From NCBI GenBank assembly GCA_964411785.1, contig CAYPMJ010000068.1, positions 1 to 10,358 of the forward strand: a DNA stretch of 10,358 nucleotides. Reading direction: 5' to 3'. The stretch's first letter is position 1; each line of letters opens with the position of its first letter. Below, piece by piece: positions 6,286-10,358 of the stretch. Source of the DNA: RUG626 sp964411785. GTDB taxonomy: Bacteria > Bacillota > Clostridia > Oscillospirales > Oscillospiraceae. A program made the translations under genes and the position numbers. The notes beneath the pieces were generated by a model, which was not told where the DNA came from, ran no database searches, and saw nothing but the letters and a program-made list of their open reading frames with translations.

Positions 6286-6819
6286 ATGAGCGAGCTTCAA
6301 AGACTTGATCCGGGGACCATATCCGGGAGTCCATATACAATGTTCGAGGAGAGATGGGCGCTCCTGACGGCGGGCAGTCGGGAGAGCATGAACACGATGA
6401 CGGTCGGATGGGGCGGCATCGGTGCGCTCTGGGGTCTTCCGGTTGCGCTGTGCGCCGTGCGGCCTCAGCGATATACCTACGGGTTTATGGAGCGTGAGAA
6501 TTATTTTACGCTGAGCTTTTTAGGGGAGGAGCACAGGAGAGCTCTTCAGATCTGCGGAGCCACCAGCGGACGGGACACGGACAAAATACGCAAAACAGGA
6601 CTCACACCGATCTTTTCTGAGAGTGGTGCGCCATACTTTGCGGAGGCAGAGCTGGTGCTTGTCTGCCGGAAGCTGTACGCACAGGACATGAAACCTGAGT
6701 GCTTTGAGGATGCTGCGCTTTGCGAGCGCTGGTATCCGCAGCATGACTTCCACAGAGCCTATGTAGGAGAGATAACGGAGGCCTGGGGGAGAGGACAGTA
6801 TGGAACAGAGAGAAGCTGA
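6286..6819 (+). CDS. Flavin reductase-like, FMN-binding split-barrel protein
   Basis: Protein of 177 residues resembling the flavin reductase-like / flavoredoxin family (FMN-binding split barrel), which bind FMN and often reduce flavins with NAD(P)H or act as small electron carriers. Visible family features are ALLTAG near residue 25, followed by a block around residues 35-45 (SMNTMTVGWGG) in the flavin-binding region. A YFTLSF strand and a segment of the form HRRALQICGATSGRDTDKIRKTGLTP then follow, where the SGRD-K-GLT pattern is typical. There is no signal peptide or membrane segment, so it is expected in the cytoplasm. GGAGGA at 6274-6279 lies 6 bases before the ATG; the longer upstream frame lacks a ribosome binding site. 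The 3' end overlaps hflX by 20 bases, implying joint translation. The physiological electron donor and partner cannot be told from sequence. Confidence 0.85.
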   Translation: MSELQRLDPGTISGSPYTMFEERWALLTAGSRESMNTMTVGWGGIGALWGLPVALCAVRPQRYTYGFMERENYFTLSFLGEEHRRALQICGATSGRDTDKIRKTGLTPIFSESGAPYFAEAELVLVCRKLYAQDMKPECFEDAALCERWYPQHDFHRAYVGEITEAWGRGQYGTERS

Positions 6820-8074
6820 GAGGGCAGTCCTGGCGGGACTTTCGTCGGAGAGCCTGTCGGAACAGGAGAACGCAAGCGAGGAGAGCCTTCGGGAGCTGGA
6901 GGCGCTTCTTGAGACAGCCGGGGGTGTCTGCTGCGGGACGGTTCTTCAGAATAAGAAAACACCGGATCCGAGGAGCTTTCTTGGCGCAGGAAAGGTTCAG
7001 GAGCTGAAGACACTTATCGAGGCCCAGGAGTGCACCCTTGCGGTGTTTGATAATGAGCTGTCGCCATCCCAGGCGCGGGCGCTGGAGCAGGATCTGGGGG
7101 TGCGGGTGCTGGACAGGTCGCAGCTGATTATGGACATATTCGCCAGCCGCGCCAGAACCCGCGAGGGACGGCTGCAGGTGGAGCTTGCACAGTATAACTA
7201 TCTGCTGCCGCGCCTTACGGGGATGTGGAGCCACCTTGTGCGTCAGACGGCGTCAGGCGGGAAGAGCCCGATTGGCACAAGGGGCCCAGGAGAGACACAG
7301 CTTGAGACGGACCGACGGCACATACGCAGAAAGATACAGAAGCTCACCGAGGAGCTGGAGGATGTCCGCCGCGTGCGGGGCACACAGCGGCGTCTGCGGG
7401 AGAAGAACCGTGTGCCTGTTATTGCCCTGGTGGGTTATACCAATGCGGGAAAATCCACGCTGCTCAACCGCCTGACCGGCTCCGACATACCTGCCAACGA
7501 CCGCCTCTTCGACACGCTGGACACCACCACACGGAAGCTGACATTGTCTCCCGGCAATGAGGTGCTGATCTCCGACACGGTTGGCTTCATCCGCAAGCTT
7601 CCGCATCACCTCGTGGAGGCGTTCAAGGCGACGCTTGAGGAGCTCTGCTTTGCGGATGTGCTTGTCCACGTCATTGACGGGGCAAGTCCGCAGCGCGCCC
7701 AGCAGATAGAGGTGGTTGACCAGCTCATCGAGGAGCTGGGCGCGTCGGCCACTCCCTGCATTCAGGTGTACAATAAATCCGATCTCACCGCCGACCCCTA
7801 CGACATACCGCGGGGTGAGAATACAGTCTCCATCTCCGCTAAGACGGGCGCAGGAACGGACAGGCTTATTGAACAGATAACGCAGATTCTCTCCCGCGGG
7901 AAGAAGACCGTGACGCTGCATCTGCCGTACTCGCGTGCGGATCTGTGCGATACGCTCCACCGGGAGGCGGAGGTGACGAGCAGGGAGTACAGGGACGGCT
8001 ATATAGAGATACGCGCAGTAGTGAGGCCGGAGCTGTGGGGGACGGTGAAGGAGTATGTCTATGAGTGCCCATAA
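6800..8074 (+). CDS. hflX: GTPase HflX, ribosome-associated
   Basis: Translational GTPase of 424 residues of the Obg-HflX superfamily; characterised members bind the 50S subunit and split stalled or idle ribosomes. The HflX N-terminal domain includes SFLGAGKVQEL and the family glycine-rich GPGETQLE signature (about 162-169), followed by the helical linker rich in Arg and Glu. The G domain shows the P-loop GYTNAGKST (212-220), the switch I DTLDTTTR region, G3 DTVG (259-262) in DTVGFIRKLPHHLVEAF, and G4 NKSD (325-328). The C-terminal domain follows G5 (SAKTG). The start overlaps the preceding gene by 20 bases, with GGAG at 6788-6791 lying inside that gene. The 24-base gap to the next gene suggests they share a transcript. 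Length is normal and all G motifs are intact. Confidence 0.97.
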   Translation: MEQREAERAVLAGLSSESLSEQENASEESLRELEALLETAGGVCCGTVLQNKKTPDPRSFLGAGKVQELKTLIEAQECTLAVFDNELSPSQARALEQDLGVRVLDRSQLIMDIFASRARTREGRLQVELAQYNYLLPRLTGMWSHLVRQTASGGKSPIGTRGPGETQLETDRRHIRRKIQKLTEELEDVRRVRGTQRRLREKNRVPVIALVGYTNAGKSTLLNRLTGSDIPANDRLFDTLDTTTRKLTLSPGNEVLISDTVGFIRKLPHHLVEAFKATLEELCFADVLVHVIDGASPQRAQQIEVVDQLIEELGASATPCIQVYNKSDLTADPYDIPRGENTVSISAKTGAGTDRLIEQITQILSRGKKTVTLHLPYSRADLCDTLHREAEVTSREYRDGYIEIRAVVRPELWGTVKEYVYECP

Positions 8075-8098
8075 GACAGGGCGGAGGACAGCGGGGCC

Positions 8099-8731
8099 AT
8101 GCCTGACTATCTGATCCCCGCGGGGTACGGCGAAGCGGAGTATGTTGAACGCAGATCCCGGTTCATTGGCCGTGTGTGGCATGTGAGAAGCGAGGAGGAG
8201 GCGCTGCTGCATCTTCGCGAGACCCGCGAGCGGCACTGGGACGCAACCCACAATGTGTACGCATACTCACTCAGACAGGGCAATACCGCCCGCTTTTCAG
8301 ACGACGGGGAGCCGGGAGGCACATCGGGTCTGCCCACGCTTAATGTCTTCAGGGCCGCCGGAGTTGAGGATTTCTGCTGCGTGGTGACCAGGTACTTTGG
8401 AGGAATACTGCTGGGCGCCGGCGGACTTGTGCGGGCATACAGCAAGAGTGCGTCACTGGCTCTTGAAGCGGCTGGCAAGGCGGAGCTGCGGAGGCTTCTG
8501 ACAGCGGAGGTATTGTGCACCTACCCGCAGTTTGAGCGGCTCAAAGCGGAGCTGCCGCGTTTCGGCGCGGAGCCAGGCGGCATACGCTACGGAGCGGATG
8601 TTGAGCTGGAGCTGTCGTTTCCTCCGGAGAAGCTGGAGGGACTTGAAGAACGTGTGACGGAGCTGTCCTCAGGAGGCGCTGTATTTGAGCTTACCGGCGA
8701 GGTTCTGCGGGCAGTGAGGCTGGAAGCATAG
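8099..8731 (+). CDS. yigZ: YigZ/IMPACT family protein
   Basis: A 210-residue member of the widespread YigZ (UPF0029/IMPACT N-terminal domain) family; the eukaryotic relative IMPACT regulates GCN2, but the bacterial role is not firmly established. The N-terminal domain holds SRFIG (20-24), HNVYAYSL (51-58), RFSDDGEPGGTSG (65-77) and VVTRYFGGILLGAGGLVRAY (95-114), which are the family hallmarks. The C-terminal third matches the expected ferredoxin-like DUF1949-type domain by position and length. GGAGGA at 8083-8088 lies 10 bases before the ATG. It sits just behind hflX, another protein linked to ribosomes, which is suggestive but not proof of a translation role. No truncation or unusual composition is seen. 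Confidence 0.92.
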   Translation: MPDYLIPAGYGEAEYVERRSRFIGRVWHVRSEEEALLHLRETRERHWDATHNVYAYSLRQGNTARFSDDGEPGGTSGLPTLNVFRAAGVEDFCCVVTRYFGGILLGAGGLVRAYSKSASLALEAAGKAELRRLLTAEVLCTYPQFERLKAELPRFGAEPGGIRYGADVELELSFPPEKLEGLEERVTELSSGGAVFELTGEVLRAVRLEA

Positions 8732-8754
8732 CGGATACTTAAGACGGCGGGGAG

Positions 8755-8773
8755 CTGCGCACCTGCTGCGCGG
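8755..8773 (+). other. Small GC-rich hairpin before the platform gene
   Basis: CTGCGCA (8755-8761) pairs with TGCGCGG (8767-8773) over 7 positions, one a G-U, with a 5-base loop. It ends two bases before the AAAGG ribosome binding site. There is no U-run, so it is unlikely to terminate. It might tune translation of the following gene, or be chance. Confidence 0.25.
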
Positions 8774-8775
8774 GC

Positions 8776-8780
8776 AAAGG
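8776..8780 (+). promoter_or_regulatory. Ribosome binding site fixing the platform gene start
   Basis: AAAGG followed by TG is a common Firmicute Shine-Dalgarno variant and lies 5 bases before the ATG at 8786. The in-frame GTG at 8780 overlaps this site and would lack any ribosome binding site, so the ATG is preferred. Confidence 0.65.
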
Positions 8781-8785
8781 TGAAG

Positions 8786-9859
8786 ATGAATATAAAAATC
8801 CGGAGTATTAAGGTCCGGTCTCGGGTAAATGACAGAACTTTGGCTGTGATATCAAATCAGTTTGCCACCATGCTCAGAGCGGGCCTTACTCTGTTTGACA
8901 CAGTGAGGACACTGGCAAAGGAGTCGACATCCGGGAGGATGAGGGAAATTCTCTCCGTCGCCGGTGACGATCTGGAGGCGGGGATGGCTCTCAGCGAGAG
9001 CCTTCAGAGGCAGGAGGCGGGGATACCGGGGGTTTTCGTCGAGACGGTGAGTGTGGGCGAGAGCTCCGGCAAACTGGCAAGCTGTTTTAAACTCCTGGAG
9101 ACGTACTTTAAGCGAGCGGATCAGTTAAAGCAGAAGGTGAGGTCGGTACTGGCATATCCGGCTGCGCTTGTGGTCGTGGCGGTGGTTGTCACCGGAGCCA
9201 TTTTCGTCATGCTCGTACCCAGAATCCAGTCATCCGCTGGCGGCGCCGGTGAACTGCCGGCGCTGGTGAGAGCGGTCATGAAGCTGTACGGCTTTTTTGC
9301 ATCCAGCTGGGACTGGCTGCTGTTCCTTACGCTTATCCTGCTTTTTTACATCTCTCCATACCTTAAAACTCCCGAGGCGGTGCTGCGCATCTGGCAGATA
9401 AAGGTGCGAGTGCCGGTAGTCGGGAGGATTCTGAGCCTCACATCGGTCTGTCAGCTTGCGAGCACCATGAGTCTGCTGCTCAGCGCGGGTATCAGGGCAA
9501 TTGATGCGGTGGCCATCGCCGGACGCGGCGCTGACCCGGCGATGAAGCTCGCTTTGGATGACATGGGACGCCGCCTCGAGGCAGGCGAACGGTTTTCGGA
9601 TGTGGTGAGCAGCAATCCGGTCTTCCCGCCTGTGTTCGCGGCGTTTGTGAGAGCAGGGGAGAATTCAGGCGCTCTAGCATCGGAGCTTGACGCGGCGAGC
9701 TCCTACTATGAGGAGGAGGTCAGCGCGGCCACAGAGAAGGCGGCGAAAATCCTGGGGCCGGCGGTGCTTGCGCTTGTCGGCGTTCTCGTGGGGGCCGTCG
9801 TGCTCACCGTTTACTCAATGATGATGAAGGCCAATGTCTCTGTGGGTTTGGCGGGATGA
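8786..9859 (+). CDS. Type II secretion / type IV pilus inner-membrane platform protein (GspF/PilC family)
   Basis: Polytopic membrane protein of 357 residues of the T2SSF family, which forms the inner-membrane platform that couples an assembly ATPase to pilin polymerisation. It shows the duplicated family layout. The first cytoplasmic helical domain is at about 10-120 with the VSVGESSGKLAS motif (G91-G95). The second starts near RVPVVG (208-213) and has the matching VRAGENSGALAS motif (G291-G295). Membrane segments are predicted at about 123-147, 169-195 and 322-347, the usual three. AYP at the start of the first segment is typical. Length is slightly below the usual 400 because the N-terminus is short. 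No pilin, ATPase or prepilin peptidase gene lies in this window, so the rest of the machine must be elsewhere or absent. Competence ComGB-like, pilus or secretion roles cannot be separated here. Confidence 0.9.
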   Translation: MNIKIRSIKVRSRVNDRTLAVISNQFATMLRAGLTLFDTVRTLAKESTSGRMREILSVAGDDLEAGMALSESLQRQEAGIPGVFVETVSVGESSGKLASCFKLLETYFKRADQLKQKVRSVLAYPAALVVVAVVVTGAIFVMLVPRIQSSAGGAGELPALVRAVMKLYGFFASSWDWLLFLTLILLFYISPYLKTPEAVLRIWQIKVRVPVVGRILSLTSVCQLASTMSLLLSAGIRAIDAVAIAGRGADPAMKLALDDMGRRLEAGERFSDVVSSNPVFPPVFAAFVRAGENSGALASELDAASSYYEEEVSAATEKAAKILGPAVLALVGVLVGAVVLTVYSMMMKANVSVGLAG

Positions 9860-9903
9860 GCATCTTTTCCGGCTTAATTTCTGCGCCACGGCGCTTTATT
9901 GAC

Positions 9904-9939
9904 AAAAATACCCCCTCCGGAGTGCCCGGAGGGGGTATT
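9904..9939 (-). terminator. Strong intrinsic terminator of gap
   Basis: A 14-bp perfect stem pairs 9907-9920 with 9926-9939 around a 5-base loop, with a C5/G5 core. Read on the minus strand the stem is followed by a TTTTT run (complement of 9904-9908), so it terminates gap transcription 13 bases after its stop. On the plus strand the tail is ATTAAGC, weak, but the stem may also stop transcripts from the platform gene, which ends 44 bases before it. Confidence 0.93.
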
Positions 9940-9951
9940 AAGCTTACGGGA

Positions 9952-10358
9952 TTACTTAAGCTCAGAGAAATACTTGATGGTGCGGACCATCTGGCTTGTG
10001 TAGGAATTCTCGTTGTCGTACCAGGAGACAACCTGCACCTGATAGGTGTCATCATCAATCTTCGTCACCATGGTCTGGGTGGCGTCAAAGAGTGAGCCGT
10101 AACGCATGCCGATGACGTCGGAGGACACGATCTGATCCTCGTTGTAGCCATATGACTCATTGGCAGCGGCCTTCATAGCTGCATTGATGGACTCCTTTGT
10201 GACGTCCGTGCCCTTGACAACAGCCACAAGAATAGTGGTGGAGCCGGTGGGGACAGGGACGCGCTGGGCGGAGCCGATGAGCTTGCCGTTGAGCTCCGGG
10301 ATTACAAGGCCGATAGCCTTGGCAGCGCCGGTGGAGTTGGGAACGATGTTCTGAGCGC
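9952..10358 (-). CDS. gap: Glyceraldehyde-3-phosphate dehydrogenase, C-terminal part (5' end outside window)
   Basis: Phosphorylating GAPDH of glycolysis: converts glyceraldehyde-3-phosphate, phosphate and NAD to 1,3-bisphosphoglycerate. About 135 C-terminal residues are present, ending at TAA (complement of 9952-9954). The visible part starts with AQNIVPNSTGAAKAIG, a highly conserved catalytic-domain block. It continues with IPELNGKL, the RVPVPTGS block, SSDVIGMRYGSLFDATQT, and the closing VVSWYDNENSYTSQMVRT. The last carries Asn of the SWYDNE NAD/substrate-site motif and resembles the streptococcal-type GAPDH version (WYDNE-SYT) rather than the Bacillus GapA version (WYDNEWGYS). The catalytic cysteine lies upstream of the window. 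The gene is convergent with the platform gene and ends in its own strong terminator. Confidence 0.97.
   Translation of the reverse strand, partial: AQNIVPNSTGAAKAIGLVIPELNGKLIGSAQRVPVPTGSTTILVAVVKGTDVTKESINAAMKAAANESYGYNEDQIVSSDVIGMRYGSLFDATQTMVTKIDDDTYQVQVVSWYDNENSYTSQMVRTIKYFSELK

Noticed and set aside
7253..8251. Long antisense open frame of 332 codons on the minus strand opposite hflX and yigZ
   Set aside because: It is a shadow of GC-rich coding DNA: hflX on the plus strand has every GTPase motif, and the antisense product shows no domain-like pattern.
9856..10095. Open frame of 79 codons starting at the ATGA overlap after the platform gene
   Set aside because: It passes through the gap terminator and then runs antisense to conserved GAPDH sequence; the translation shows no recognisable family, and it lacks a ribosome binding site beyond the upstream gene's end.
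1..10358. CRISPR arrays, insertion sequences, tRNA or rRNA genes, toxin-antitoxin or defence modules
   Set aside because: No regularly spaced direct repeats, transposase-like frames, RNA gene cores or defence-type domains were seen; nearly all DNA is occupied by recognisable core genes.

Overview
The window reads as chromosomal core DNA from a spore-forming Firmicute of the class Clostridia. The main evidence is a complete spoIIAA-spoIIAB-sigF operon, strong GGAGG-type ribosome binding sites, and a terminal gap gene of the streptococcal/clostridial sequence type. The coding DNA is GC-rich by eye, which would fit a gut-type member of the Oscillospiraceae or Lachnospiraceae, but genus cannot be called from sequence alone.

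Layout from left to right. Bases 1-421 are the 3' end of murF (peptidoglycan precursor synthesis). A 270-base gap follows, holding a possible folded RNA element and a sigma-A-like promoter next to valS (692-3301, valyl-tRNA synthetase). After valS, a 149-base gap carries a perfect 12-bp inverted repeat over a TATAAT. The forespore operon follows: spoIIAA (3451-3765), spoIIAB (3794-4234) and sigF (4231-4938), closed by a 15-bp stem that begins on the sigF stop codon. A clear extended -10 promoter and a leader hairpin precede galE (5080-6090). A second promoter region precedes a flavin reductase-like gene (6286-6819), which overlaps hflX (6800-8074) by 20 bases. A yigZ/IMPACT-family gene (8099-8731) and a lone type II secretion/type IV pilus platform gene (8786-9859) follow in the same direction. 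Convergent to these, the 3' end of gap (9952-10358, minus strand) ends at a strong intrinsic terminator.

How the genes work together. SpoIIAA, SpoIIAB and sigma-F form the partner-switching module that starts forespore-specific transcription. SpoIIAB holds sigma-F inactive and phosphorylates SpoIIAA; unphosphorylated SpoIIAA releases sigma-F. The other genes are housekeeping functions: cell wall, tRNA charging, sugar nucleotides, ribosome rescue and glycolysis. They appear as short independent transcription units. The flavin reductase, hflX, yigZ and platform genes may be one transcript.

I did not find an undescribed multi-gene system, mobile element, CRISPR array, tRNA or rRNA. The items most worth a second look are in the non-coding DNA: the palindrome before spoIIAA and the nested pairing before valS. 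The isolated platform gene, which ends abruptly at the gap terminator, is also of interest.
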